The notes: generated by a model not told the origin, from the sequence alone. DNA of 64,000 nucleotides from Diplocarpon mali (GCA_024741835.1 JAENRP010000057.1:1-64000), one strand, 5' to 3'. Counted from the first letter of the stretch, positions 25,072-36,874 are shown. Made by a program: numbers and translations.

Positions 25072-25524
25072 TCTATTCATACCTGATATATCTTACAGAA
25101 GGCAAGGTTTTCTCGTAATAGGAACAGCTTGGCCATCACTGTAATGAACAGTTTTCTTTCGATGAGCAACCCTACTTTTGCCATAAACGTTGTAACTGAA
25201 TCTCATGAGCGGACTTTGTTGCGTCGGCGGCTGGTGCAATTTGCACAGCGTGTATATTGCCTTTGGCACCTTGAGATCCGGGACTCGCTGATGTGGCATG
25301 AAGCACATTTGACGGTACAGGTGGTGGCGATACCTGGCGCTTGAGGAAGGATCGGCAGATTCAGTTGAGTCGCGGCAGGGACTTTGTCGTAAATCTTTGC
25401 TCTGGCTACATATACCACCCAGGCATTGAGCCAGGCACAACGGTGTATGAATAAAATATTTCAACATCGATGATCGCTGTCTCTTGGATAGTACGTGAAG
25501 TCCGCTACATACACAAGGAGATTT
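25072..25524. other. Intergenic
   Basis: Holds the 3' sides of the large disordered-protein gene and of the methyltransferase relic. No gene is seen. Confidence 0.4.
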
Positions 25525-26315
25525 CCTCGCCTACAATCTCGTGACGATAAACGTGCAAATGCCATGCTCACCTTCCCTGAACCAAATCCCTTTTCCAAGA
25601 CCTGTATGGATGCCAAATCTCCAGAACCATCACTGCACATCCCATCCGGATCCCAAGCTCTCCCCAACTCCCAACCATAACTTCTTGGAGCTTTCCGGAT
25701 CGTGTTCCCTAATGTCACCTCCAGAGTTCGTCGTGGACTTGGCATTCGCTCCCGTGTGATACCCAGCATTCAGATAGCCCGTCACCCGTCCTGTCACGAT
25801 GGCACCCTTCTCCTCCCTCAGCAAGCCAACGACGCGTCTGATGAGCGCTCTCTAATCTCCCAGTCCGAAAACGGGAACTATATGGGCCGCGTTGATAACA
25901 TCCAGCCATCCTCGGAGGGGGGTCCAGCCCCGGGTCCTGCTGGTCCAGGATACCGGCCGCGACGAAGTGGCTGCGGGGGATGGCCCCCTCGTCCCGGACG
26001 CGCTCGTGGCCCAGGTCGAGATACTCGTCGTGGAGGGGCCGTACCGCAGAGACCGAGGACCGTCCACGCGAAGCGCCCTATGCTTGGGGGTGGGTAGTGT
26101 CTCCAGGCCTCTTGTCGCTGCAGGTGGTGCGAGTGTCTTGCGCCGTACACATGTGTTCTCTGGGGAAATCTTACGGCTGCTTCGACATGCTGGTCGAATT
26201 GCTCCTCGGGTATCTTGCTGTAGCCTGGGAGAAGGTCGCTGAACGCTTCACCAGGCGGCCTTTCCGACAGAGGCAGGTAGAACGCCTGGTTCTTTGACCT
26301 GATATCTGACGACAT
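25525..26315 (-). pseudogene. Broken SAM-methyltransferase of secondary-metabolism type
   Basis: The start is intact: ATG at 26315 and a family-like N-terminal block (YLPLSERPPGEAFSDLLPGY, IPEEQFDQHVEA). A plausible intron follows, with the frame resuming at AWRHYPPPSIGRF. After that the similarity hops between all three frames: DEYLDLGHERVRDEG and SHFVAAGILDQQDPGLD in one, GWLDVINAAHIVPVFGL in the next, then VVGLLREEKGAIVTGRVTGY and SSKKLWLGVGESLGSGWDVQ, then an in-frame stop at 25630 with weak similarity beyond. The segment that should carry the glycine-rich SAM-binding motif I between IGRF and EYLDLG is missing. So at least two frameshifts and a deletion separate it from a working enzyme. 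Relatives methylate polyketide/terpenoid products in fungal gene clusters; that link is from memory of the family. Confidence 0.68.
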
Positions 26316-26569
26316 GCTGGAATTGAGAGGAGCAGTCTACAACGAGACATATAAACGAGAGGCTGCACGCACCGACTCGCACCCAAGTGGCCAAGCTCGG
26401 GGACCAACCTCGTCATGGTTTCTGAAGAACTACTTGGCTAACTGAGTGTCAGCTGAAAAATGAACAAACACTCGGCTCCGCCAGACGAATTAGGCATCTT
26501 GCCACAATAACAACTGCAAATGATTCGCTGCGCATAATTATCCTCTGGTTTGCCGTTATTTATAGTAAG

Positions 26570-28088
26570 TTATTGAAATTCTCCTAGGTCTTGTTTTGAG
26601 CCGAAGCCCTGGTTGCCTAGCCTATTCTCATCTGGACCTGGGCTCGTTCCATCTCTTAAATCCTTGATGACTTTTGCAAGTCTCACGATCGACTCTTGCA
26701 AATCCTCCTCGTCTTCCCAGGCGAAGCAAACCCGGAGAGAATCCCCAAATTGAACGCTGGGGTCGTTCGAAACCTCGAAAATATGACCGGGGGCGATGAT
26801 CACATTTTCTTGCTGCTTAGCTCGCTCGGTGACGAGTTGTGCGCTGGCACCCTTTGGCAGTTCGAGCCATATAAAATATCCCCCAAAGACAGCTTTACCT
26901 TCGAAGCTTACTTCCCCAAGCTTGACCCCTAACGGGACGAGGTAGGTCATGATAGCTTCAACCATAATCTCGTATCTCTTCTTGTAGGCTGGCTTCAGGA
27001 CTGTTTCGATGTGGGTTTGAAGCTCTCCTTTCCTGAGCAGCTCTGCCATCAGCGTCGCAGCCAGTTGGCTCGGAGCGCCCCCAGAACGAGAAGAGCCGCA
27101 TTGGGATAATCCATAGGCAAACGTGGGACTCGCTTCCGCCCAGCCCGTGCGTACACCTGGACCAGCAATCTTGGAGAACGAGCCGTTGGACATTGCATTC
27201 CCAAAGCTGTCCTGGTGCGGGATGGGCTCGAGGGTTCTGTCTATGTCGACGATTCGCGGGAGGATTGCGTGGGTTAATGAGGCGCTCTCACTTGCCGAAT
27301 TGGTTGAGAATTGGAGAAAGTCATAAACGTCGTCGGTGACGACGAGAGCATCGTACTTTCGGGCCAGCTGAACAAGCTTCTTCCGGGTTGCTAGTGACAT
27401 AGTCTTGCCGGACGGATTTGAAAAAGTAGGAACACAGTAGATTATGTTGCTGTAGATCTTGGCCCAGGGCTTCGAGCGTTTCAATGGCTGTCATTTCACG
27501 TCAGCCTTCGAGGTTTCCCACGATCCTGCTGAAGATGAATGCACTGAACGAGGAGAGGAGAGAGGAACACGACTCGTGAACCAAGTCTGGAAAGCCTTTG
27601 CCGTCGAGGGTCAGGTATAGACTCACCTCGGGGCCTCCACCTTCGAGACTGGACCTCTCCAACCTCTGCTCCAACGAGACCAAATCAATCCCACCCTCCC
27701 CCTCCTCCACAGCTCTCGTCTTCAAGCCCGCATCTTCGAAAATCCGACAAGCCAGAAAGTAGCAGGGCGCCACCATCCACACCCTCGTCGCGATAGGGTC
27801 TGAGTAGACCTGGAGCACACAGGCAAGATTCTGGCTCGCTCCGCCCGTGATGCAGATCCGACTCGCATCAGGCTCGCCGCCGTAAAACCCGCCGAGCCAT
27901 CTCGAGATCTCTTCTCGGAGAGGCTGGTAGCCCGCATCGGGTCCGTACAAGAGGCCAGGCGTCGAGACCGCCGGGTCCGAGAGGGCGGACTGCGCTGCGC
28001 GTAGGATGGCGGGGGTGGGCAAGAGGGAGGGGCTGGGCCAGCCGCGGAGGAGGTTGATGGCTTTTCGCGCGGCGGTAATGGCCGTCAT
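26570..28088 (-). CDS. PLP-dependent aminotransferase, class I/II (fold type I)
   Basis: Exons are 27627-28088 and 26570-27487; the 139-bp intron joins GGPE/PLKRSKPW in phase 0 (459 residues). Seen: N-terminal INLLRGWPSPSLLP, the LLYGPDAGYQPLREEIS and ITGGASQNLACVL cofactor region, YCVPTFSNPSGKTMS, DDVYDFLQF, and the Schiff-base lysine in SNGSFSKIAGPGVRTGW. This matches the fungal group related to yeast YER152C and the 2-aminoadipate/aromatic transaminases (MocR-like aminotransferase domain without a DNA-binding part). The exact amino donor is unknown. The start is the ATG at 28088; the frame extends upstream only from a GTG at 28310. It lies beside the methyltransferase relic, but the two need not be related in function. 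Confidence 0.85.
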
Positions 28089-28572
28089 CCTGCGAGACCC
28101 ATGGACTGCTGCGGAGGCCCTTGCGAGAGACCTTGTCTGTGGTATGGCGAGATTGGGTCTCTTCCGCGAGGACTTGGAAGAGTGAGAATCGCCGCCGGAC
28201 GGTGCAAGATTCGGGAGTGGATCGCGTGAGCACGGGGGGGGGCAGAACGTGACTTCGGCCGGCTTTCCCCTCAAGTCCTCTCCGCGAGACGACTCACGAT
28301 GGCAAATCACACGCTGCTCTCATAACGCGCAAGCATCTTTACGTCGCCTGTGACAATGTACATGGAGCGTGAATCTCCCAATCCCCTGTGTTGTGCGGAG
28401 CTACCGCCACATCACTCACGTCGAAGGACGCTATTTCGATTTGGCAGCTTGGAGTTGTCCTTGTCTTTCTGTTGTACTAGACTGGCCCGTCCTAATCTCC
28501 GTATGCCGGGCTTCTTGCTGGGGTTTGCCTTCTTCACGAGGAAAAAAAAAAGGAAGAGAAGACAAAAAGACC
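28089..28572. other. Intergenic, upstream of aminotransferase
   Basis: No gene is seen. A run of ten A bases lies at 28542-28551. Confidence 0.4.
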
Positions 28573-28649
28573 AGGCTGGGCTCGATCCCAGGACCTTCCG
28601 GTTAATCAAGTTACAGCGTACTCTCAGCGAGATCCAGTAGCCATCTGAT
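28573..28649 (-). other. tRNA-like / Pol III-like remnant
   Basis: On the minus strand a T-arm-like hairpin (CTGGG, 6-nt loop ATCGAG, CCCAG) resembling an internal B box is followed a few bases later by a run of five T, a Pol III terminator. An Asn-tRNA-like stretch (TTAACCGGAAGGTC) precedes the hairpin. However the T-loop is one base short, I cannot pair an acceptor stem, and the anticodon arm does not fold. It is more likely a decayed tRNA or tRNA-derived SINE end than a working tRNA. Confidence 0.25.
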
Positions 28650-29191
28650 ACCAACGGCCAGAGGGCATCCACACGAGAGATGAGATCCTGTGTTGTTCCT
28701 GGTCCTACAGACACAATGAAATACACAGAATGAAGTACTGTGTGGCGATGCCTAACCCAGCGAACCGGCTCGTTTCATTGCCTCTTGTGCTCGAGCGCCT
28801 TGATATGGTATCCTACCGGCCCAGAAGGGGCGTGAGGTCGTCGACAAGTGAGTATTACTGTTCAGCTTTCTGCTGGCAGCTTGCATACAGCCAATGTGGA
28901 TTCTAGCAAGATCATGAACTTCACTTGCCGCTAGAACGTGCAGCTAGCTTTGGATTTGGTCTGGTCTGTCTACTTGTCGCGTGTGCACCCACCTCGGCGT
29001 TAGAGGGGTCCAGCCGTGTACTAACATATGAATAGCCTCAAACCTGTCTGCGAGAGCTACGAGACATCAAGACATGCCCCCCCCAAAAGTATCTCCCAGG
29101 CCTGTGTAGTTCAGCGATCGCAGAATTGTTTGGAATTGACAGACGAAAAACAGGCAACACTAGCGTTTTAGATGTTTTACACAAATGATTC
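28650..29191. other. Intergenic
   Basis: No supportable gene or motif was seen. Confidence 0.4.
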
Positions 29192-31332
29192 TCATGCCAC
29201 AGCCGCCCCGGCATCCGGTTCCTGGGTCTTTGGATCATTCAAGCAAAATAGATCTCCAGCCGATCTCTCGACCCTTTCCTTGGCACTAGCTTCGGCACAC
29301 CCTCCTATCTCCTTTTTGAACACGTTGCTATATTCCGTAGCGAGTTGCAGGATATTCTCCGTATTTGTTGTATCACCGTCCCAGGCCAACAAAGGCATGC
29401 TCGAGAGCTTGGGTAGCTCACCACGCAGAGGCAGTACGCTAAGGAGAGAGGTTTCGATGAGAGGCGTCTCCCGGTGTTTGAGTGAGACGTGATCCTTGGG
29501 ATCAGCAGTCAATTCCCCTGATGTCTCTGCCGTCGCCTGTGTTTCTTCCGAATATTCCTCTGGGGCCTGGTAGAGCTCGTTGTGTAGTGTTGCGATGGTA
29601 TATTCGTTGTCGAAGTTGGGGTACATGGTCCAATATCCCCGTGCCCGTGCGAGCCTAAGGACATGCTCAAGCCATGAAGGGTAGGTTTCGCTGACCAGTT
29701 TCTTATCCAGTGTGGTGGGTGGTGGTAGAGTGTGCAGAGACGTGAGGGATTGAGAAACAAAGTCGTGCATCTCAACCCATTTGTCTCCAAAGTAGAGCAC
29801 TGCATTGCTATTTGGTGCCTGCCAGAGAAATGGGGTAACTTCTGTTTTCCCCTCTCTCGAGCCTTTAGCCATAGGTGCAGCAAATTTAGCCGAGTCATTC
29901 AGGTAGGCTGATGGCAAGTCTAGGCTGATGCCGAGAAGATTACTTCGGTCTCCGGCGTCGGCAGAATACATATATTCAAGCATTGTGTATTTCAGGTAAT
30001 GAAAGAACAGAGGCGAGAGTTCCACCTGTGGTGTAAGTACTAGAACGTGGTTTGTGTATGGATCGGCTGGCCAGAAAGATTCGAGCAGCCGGATGGAATT
30101 CTCTTCGGATGTTAATCCATGCTGGGGGATTCGATGGTGGAGTGTGAGAAGGCTGCCCGTGTTAGGACTGGTGACTGGTGGCCAGTGAAATTGTTCGGCG
30201 AGATACCGACGTGAGGGCTCGTCGATCTTGTGTGGCAGCTCGATGGTTAACCGGGGAAGTGTCGATGAGAAGAAATCTGCCTTCTTCAAGGACTGCAGCA
30301 GACGAATCAACGAACCAGATGCAGCAGGTTGAGCGTGGACAATGATGTCAACAGTGACTCTATTCCAGGCTTCGTTCTTCTTAGCACCTATCGTTTGGGG
30401 CCTGCGGAGTGACTTACCACTTAACGATGAACTATCCAGTAGTGTGATCCACATCAAATTCTGCTCCGCGTTGTCGGGCAGCTCAATCACCGTTCTGCCA
30501 AGTGAGACTGCGCGGTCTTTAATTCCTCTCAAGAACCATGGTTCTTCTTCGCCAGATCCATCAATAAGTATAGCTTGCGGATGGACGAACGTATTGATGT
30601 GGCTCAGAGCGGCAGCGCTACTAACTTCCATTCTGAATTCAGAGCTTTGCACGGGAAAGTCTGGCCGCGCGTCTATAGTTCTTGTTAGAGCCATACCATA
30701 CCAGAGCCATCTTGACGGTACGAGTCTGGGAGCATACCATGAAACGTAATCTTGCACTCCTGAGATATGCCGTTCACAGACTGTAATATATCCATAGCTA
30801 TCAGATCGCGTCCCATGAGCGCGAAATGTACGGTGTTTCTTTCTCGAGTAGCCATCGCGCAGGCGATGGGTAAGAGTATAGCTGCACTTTTGAGACTCGC
30901 AGCAGTGAAAAGCACATTGCCAGTTTGATGGTCAAGTTTCGTTAGCGCCCGCAGACTCGAGGCAAGTTCATAGAATTTGATGGGCCCGTTAAAGTCGTGT
31001 TGCGGACCATCCGATGTATCTTTGTGCTCAGCTTTGAGGACAATATCCTGGCTGTGTGTAGAGGGGACATCCGGTCCAGCCGCAGGCCCGTAGTACGGTC
31101 GTGACCTTGGGTTCTCCAGATCAGTTGGCATGTTTTTGAAGAAGAAATAGAGCCCGATCACCACCAGTATGCCCAGCACTAGCCTCTTCATATTCCTTCG
31201 TTGTGGTGGTGTCTGGGCGATGCGCCGTTGTTGCCAGGTAAGCCCAAACTGACTCTTGGAGCCCGGCCTGTGGTCGTCGTCCCGTTTCCCCAGCTCGACG
31301 TCCCCTGCGAACAGTCGTGGTACGAGAGGCAT
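29192..31332 (-). CDS. Type II membrane glycosyltransferase-like protein
   Basis: Exons are 30738-31332 and 29192-30672; the 65-bp intron joins TFH/DARPDFPVQS (691 residues). The N-terminus has a basic cytosolic part (ELGKRDDDHRP), then one membrane span (LVLGILVVIGLYFFF) and a lumenal domain, the layout of Golgi glycosyltransferases. Lumenal blocks include AQPAASGSLIRLLQSLKKAD, LLTLHHRIPQHGLTSEENS, FWPADPYTNHVLVLTPQVEL, FFHYLKYTMLEYMY and a C-terminal GYWTMYPNF. I recall this family being annotated as 'glycosyltransferase 2' in Pezizomycotina; I see no proven catalytic motif. A second start at 31191 (MKRLVL) is possible. A 48-nt stretch, 30370-30417, begins with a perfect GTAAGT in frame and may be an additional intron. 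Confidence 0.65.
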
Positions 31333-32857
31333 TGCGTGCTCTTCCCACGCTCATCCAGAGCCTATGTTGTTGCGAAAGCTGCCATGTGGCTTATCAAAAC
31401 GAGAGTCGTTGCTCGTAAAAAGCTCGGCGGCAGATCTTGGTTGCGGCAGATTCGGAGGACTTGAACAGGTCTTTGGACAAAACCATGGGACTTTGGAGAG
31501 CCTAGAGTCGTTGAAAGCTGTAAGGCGATGGTGAAGAGCTAGAGAACGGCGTGTTGGATTCTTCCGAGGGTTGGTCTGGACATCTCCAGGTCCCGTTTTG
31601 ATGGGTCAATGTACCCCACAAGCCGGCTCCCGGCCGTCAAGCCACGCTACAGTAGCGAGCTCCTATTTCTCGTCTGATTGTGTGGGCTGCTATCGCCCGC
31701 TGCACGCCTCCCGTCGACCTCGACTACATCTCGAAGCTTCAATCCAACTTCTAACCACCCAACAACGCATCTAAGTATTCTTGTGGAGAAACGCCGATTG
31801 GAATACTGGTCAGTCCATAGTCAAGCACAGCCCGTTCTCATATTTCGCGGAACAAACGCGGAACCCGACCACGGACGAGTTCAGAGCTTTTGCGCTACTT
31901 GCGATGACAAAGCTAGTATCATTTCTAGCTACCGGTACCATGCTCATGTAGAAATTAAACAAATCTTAACTTCGCTAGTGTGAACCAGTACTAGCTGACG
32001 CCTGGGTATGTCTATGATATGTATCCATTCTTGGGAGATCTTCCAGAAGCACTGAGACTCAAAGCATCGGGTCTACCTCGCGCTGCCTGCTTGGCTATGT
32101 GTATAGCGACTATTGACACGCATCCGACTCATGGGAAGTGAAAGAATTGTCAAGTATGTTTTTTTTTTTTTTTTCGAAAACAAGATGATATGCAGAAATT
32201 GTGGCCATGGTGGCTTAACACGTTCTGCACCTTCTATTGTATATTCGCGCGAGTCTTAAGGACTTTCCATCAGATCATCATCTATATCAAGACAACTACA
32301 TATGGACGGTTCGCCAATGCCGTCCCTGCCAGAAACGGCCAATACAATTCAGGCGGCTCGGGTTCTGGCTGGCAGGAAACGCGTACGACAGACCGTCGCG
32401 AAGAGAAAAATTCTGCATCGCCCCGTAAGCCAGAAGAACTGAGGGCACGATGGCATCGATTCGTCTTAACGCATCTCCATAGACGCTGTGTGGAGATGAC
32501 TGTGATGGGCACTGTGCATTATACAGTGTCCTGCCATTCACTTCGTGCTTCACCGACCAAAGCCAGGCTCACTGACAATGGTCGCACTTGTGCCTGCGAT
32601 CAAGATCCACGTGACGAGCAAGTACTGTAGGGCGTCTCCAAATCTAGAACCGACCCCCTCTGTAAATTAGGAGTGAATAGCCTAGATAGAATAGAGAGTA
32701 GACAGAAGTACAAGAGAGAAGTTTGTAGATATCTAAAAGCCCCGTAAATCTACATTGGCGAACGCCACACGCCCTCGACTGTCCCAAAAGTAGTTTTACA
32801 GCCAACGCCATCTACCAATGCCTCATACAAACGAATCGTGATTACCCCAACGATACC
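31333..32857. other. Intergenic, no gene seen
   Basis: About 1.5 kb between the glycosyltransferase-like and Mrs2 genes. A T run of about 15 lies at 32160-32174. ORFs at 31571-31983 and 32190-32630 show no family signal. Confidence 0.4.
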
Positions 32858-34672
32858 TTATTTAACCTTCAACGCCGTAATCCCCGTGCTACTCTCCCTC
32901 TTCAGCCCCTCTCCCTTGATCTCCTTTAACCGTCTCTGTCTCTCCCCTCTCTCCCTCCGACCCGCCTCCAGCTCTCTCTGCACAATGTTCTCGTCTCTCC
33001 AACTGCGCCCGCGTCTTCCTCCCTCGCCCCACATACTGACTCGCTGCACCTTGCGCAGTTTAGTGAGCCCGTACGCGAACACGACGCCAGTGAAGATCAT
33101 GCTCCATCCCGTCACGCCTAAGAACCCCAGGTCGGCCTCCTCCATGAAGTTCTTGAGGTTCATGCCGAAGAGTGCGGCGATGAAGGCGCCGGAGCCGATG
33201 CCGAGGGTGCCGATAGAGAACTTGAGGTCGAGCAGCATTAGCGAGTTGCGGTTTGCGTCGAGGATGGCTTTTACGCTATATCCAAGTTAGCATTGACTGT
33301 CGAGCGCAGGTGAGATCCCGGGGGAGCAGGGCGAGCGGGGAAGGGGAAGAAAACATACATCTCTTCCGTGCTACGGATGTTAGAAACGAGATTCCCAGAC
33401 TCCTGTACGATCTCATCGCAGAGCTTGTAGTAAGACTCGAGCAGCATTTCGACTTCAGTGTGATCGTCCTCTCCCCGTACCATATCATGGCTCTTCTCCG
33501 TCAAGTACATGGCGGCCAGGTCGTCATCTGCCTCAAGCACCTCATCAATAGCATCTCTCACCAACTTGGCCTTTTGCTCAAACGTGCCCAGCTTCTTCGA
33601 GTAAATGAGCAGCATTCTCAGCTTGTCTCTGTCGATATCCTCTTCCAGTTCCCTCAGCACCCTGACCACTGGTTTCCTCACTCCTTCAAACTCCTTTTCT
33701 AAACTCGTTATGGCCGAGATGAGCACAGCCTCCAGAGCACGGAATTCGTAGGGAAGGCCGCCTGCTAAGGGCGACGCTTGCTTCTGGCGAAGCTTGTCTT
33801 CTAGGTCGTAGATGAAGGCCGATTGATTGTAGGAGTCCGTTGTGCCGTAGGCGTCGAAGACTAGTACACGATTGGCTTTTATGAGGACTCGGAGGTGCAA
33901 AAGGTTGATGAGAATGGCGGATGGCCGAACGAGGATATGGGGTAGGAGGCTGCTGTCAATCTTTCTGAGATCGCGGGGCAGGAGTCCATACTACATGGGA
34001 ACATATTGATTAGCAGCGTGTTTGACCGTAAGACGGACGAGGAACAGGGAGCATTACTTTTGCAATCAGCTCGCTCTTCTTGAACTCCCCACTCGCCAGA
34101 ACCACATTCCCACTCTCATCGAACTCCGTGCAGCGCAGCCTCGGCTGCGCCGCCGCTTTGGCAGATATGTGCCTCCCGAGACTGAACATCGACACATCGC
34201 TTTCTTCCTCGCCACCACGCAAGCTCGCCGGTAGATCGTCCGGCCGCAGCGGCCTCCCGCCTCTCAACGACGTGACGCCCCAGAGCTTCTGATGCCATTT
34301 CTGTGATCCCGAAGAGGCTGCCCGCTGGGTGACCAGCGAGCCTCCACATCCCAGCCTCCTGCTCCGAGCTATACAATGCGAATTGGAGCTCGACGGTGGA
34401 GCGTTCAATGGCGAAGGCGCTGATTTCGGCCATGGGATATCAAGGTTCACGAGCCCGGCCTTGACAGTGGCGCGTCGAGGAGTGGAATTCGAGAGCCGGC
34501 GGGCGGTCGTGGGCGGCTTCACACTGCGGCTTGGTAGCTGTGGTGTTCGGAGAGCCGTACAGTCTAATGTCAGGTCTGGCTTGGGGATGCCGAAAAAGCA
34601 GATGCTCTCTGATTGTGACTTTAGGAACCTCAGGAGCGTCGAGGAGGGTATCAGAGGGTGCAGAGACCGCAT
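32858..34672 (-). CDS. mrs2: Mitochondrial Mg2+ channel Mrs2/Lpe10 (CorA family)
   Basis: Exons 34058-34672, 33359-33990 and 32858-33275 encode 554 residues; introns are 67 and 83 bp, and the second splits the Ile codon of STEEI/VKAILDANRN. The first 190 residues are basic and Ser/Pro-rich, a long mitochondrial presequence. The Mrs2 core follows: YGLLPRDLRKIDSS, PSAILINLLHLRVLIKAN, LPYEFRALEAVL, the long helices with SKKLGTFEQKAKLVRDAIDE, then the first pore helix, the GMN signature (ALFGMNLKNFMEE) and the second membrane span. The tail is basic (RRGRSWRDEN). It forms the inner-membrane pentamer that carries Mg2+ into the matrix, which supports group II intron splicing among other roles. Confidence 0.93.
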
Positions 34673-36473
34673 AGCCGCTGCTTGATGAGCCGGTCTTCTG
34701 GGTGGTGTGAAAACTATGCATCTATTGGAGACGCGCTGCGATGGTTATTGCAAGTTCGGAAATTTCGAGGCAGAAGCCGAATCCCTGCAGGTCAGATCAT
34801 GTGATTGAGTATTTCGCCCCCTAGCGAAAGCTTGCTGTGTGTGTGGCCATCGTCGAATAGGCTCTTGCCTGCCTGCAGGTCTGTCTCTTCTTAGATACGC
34901 AGATACGCATCGTCAACTGCCTAGTAAAAACTCATATTAAATTGTTGCTCTCAAGCTTAGAACAATATACTTAACGTGGATGTCCTGCAGACAGCCATCA
35001 ACTCCCCCTCTTTCCTTACTTCTTAAACATAGGGGGTTCAGGCGTAAAGCTATCCATAATTGAAATTCAACATGTTGCTATGGTGTACGTTGATATGCGT
35101 ACTTTAATCACCAACCCTATGACCTATATCATGTCCCATAACTATCCAGGACAGTCTACAGCTGTCACTGTGCACACTAGAGGGCAAAGTGGTGCCAAAT
35201 ACAGACTGATCCCAGGATACTCATATACTTATATTCGGATGACACTTGCTAGGAGAATATCTCTCGGGATCTTTCACAACCTCTCCCACCCACGTTTAGA
35301 CCAGAGAGTAAATCTTTGATCAAGTTCGTTCCTCCTGTATTGCTCCTCCTTCTGAATTGCCTAGTGTCTGATCAGTAGCCAAGGCATAGCATCATTCCTC
35401 ATAATGAAAGGGACATTGTTAGCCCTTGTCTTGTTAATGTCACTAGGCATCACTCATCCTATGACATTATCAACAACGGTGCCCACAAGATCAGCCCTCA
35501 CACCACCGTCGAGCCTCTGCCAACGCCAGTCTACTGGACCTAGAGACACCATCAGCAAGTCTAACACAACCTAGGTAGCTAGCGTCGGTAGAGAGAAGTT
35601 TTCAAAAGGGATAGGCAGCAAAGTTCTGTCGAGCTGGTATTCTAGTGCTATCAAAGTCAAGCTGAATCATACCCACGACTGGGACGAGTGTCACTATCGA
35701 TTGGCGTCCAAGCGCCAGGCATTAGGATCATGTGCGCTGTGCTTGTCAGCTATTGTGCCTCTCGCTAGGAGAATGTACAGCAGCCTGAGACAAACCAGCC
35801 GCTGGAACTGGCGCGAGATCACAATGTCGCAGCAATCTGCCACTGGGCTGAAATCCAGCATGACAGTGGCTGCAGAGGTGGGCACTAAGCCCTTCGCCGC
35901 GTCAGTATCGCACTGTGAGGAAAGATGCTGGGACAAGACCTTAGGCAACGAGACATCCGACGGGGCTATTGCACGGTGCTAGTGGTGTCCTTAGGGGTTA
36001 CATTGGATGTCCTGAGCTGTGGAAGCTTTGGGTGCAGCGGTAAGGACAAGGTGCTTAACGCAGGCTAGCATGATTGATCCAAAGAATAAAAGGCATGCAT
36101 GACACGCGCATTCTAAGATAAGCTTATGGAAAGCAAGTGAGAAAGTTGCCTCGAGTGTGAACGCAGATAGCAGGATCATATATGCAAGCGGAATTTTTGT
36201 CATGTCGTCGTCATTGCCTTATTATTCGGAGTACAAGCAAGCGCTTTGTTGTGGCTAATGCCGGGTATTAAGAGAAGAAACACCTGTCTACCTGTGCCGA
36301 CCATTTCATCCCACAATCCTTGCTATCATACAAGCTCCCATCCTGGGCACACTCCAAACCATCTGCAAAGCCCTCAGGACAGTGGAGATAGAACTTCGCG
36401 CATCGGCGCTCTCCAAGTGGCGTGTCATAGAGAAGATTGCTTGCTGGTTCGAGGTTGGTATGGGTGGGAGGTA
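34673..36473. other. Gene-poor interval
   Basis: About 1.8 kb. It is TA-leaning in 34900-35300 and more balanced after that. Open frames at 35694-35982 (both strands) carry no motif I recognise. It may hold a degraded insertion; not proven. Confidence 0.35.
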
Positions 36474-36721
36474 TCAGACGTGACTTGTCGTGCCTCTACG
36501 GCGCCCACCGCCACGACCGCAGGTCAGGCATGAGACGATGATACCAAAGAAGCTGGCGATAGCGTTGATGATTGCCTTGAGAATTCCAGCGATGCCGTTA
36601 ACGACAGCCATGATACAGGCGCCGATGGTCTGGAAGAGGGACTTGATCTGTTGTTTGTTTGTTAGCCAGAGCTGGAGGCCGCGACGGCCGATCGACTCAC
36701 GCATGATACGACGGCACCCAT
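36474..36721 (-). CDS. 64-residue hydrophobic miniprotein with MGxxxSC lipidation motif
   Basis: Exon 1 (36701-36721) encodes only MGAVVSC. The 53-bp intron (GTGAGT...CAG) leads in phase 0 to exon 2 (36474-36647): IKSLFQTIGACIMAVV, NGIAGILKAIINAIASFF, GIIVSCLTCGRGGGRRR, TTSHV. The Gly at position 2 with Ser6 and Cys7 fits N-myristoylation plus palmitoylation. The centre is a long hydrophobic/amphipathic helix; the C-terminal part has a CxxC pair followed by an Arg/Gly-rich basic tail. I believe similar miniproteins are widespread in Pezizomycotina as hypotheticals, but know no function. It probably sits on the inner face of a membrane. A TATATA box lies about 150 bp upstream. Confidence 0.72.
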
Positions 36722-36867
36722 TGTGAAGATGGTGCGCCGAGCGACTTGAGTGCGGTGGTATGTTTATTGGGACTGGTGTAGATGGAGAATTCAAGATGTA
36801 TTGTTCTGAAGTCGAGAGTGTATGTTTGTTGGTGTGAAGGAAACGAAGCCGCCGGGCAGGAAGCGAC

Positions 36868-36874
36868 ATATATA
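36868..36874 (-). promoter_or_regulatory. TATA box of the miniprotein gene
   Basis: A TATATA element on either strand reading, 147-153 bp upstream of the ATG at 36721 in the gene's direction. It is a stronger TATA than most genes here have. Confidence 0.45.

Noticed and set aside
25852..26242. Long plus-strand and minus-strand ORFs rich in Arg/Pro
   Set aside because: They are frame shadows of the GC-rich methyltransferase relic; protein-like blocks appear only as short pieces in different minus-strand frames.
34321..34345. GCTGGGTGACCAGCGAG, resembling the end of a 5S rRNA gene
   Set aside because: It lies inside the Mrs2 coding exon and none of the rest of a 5S gene is present.
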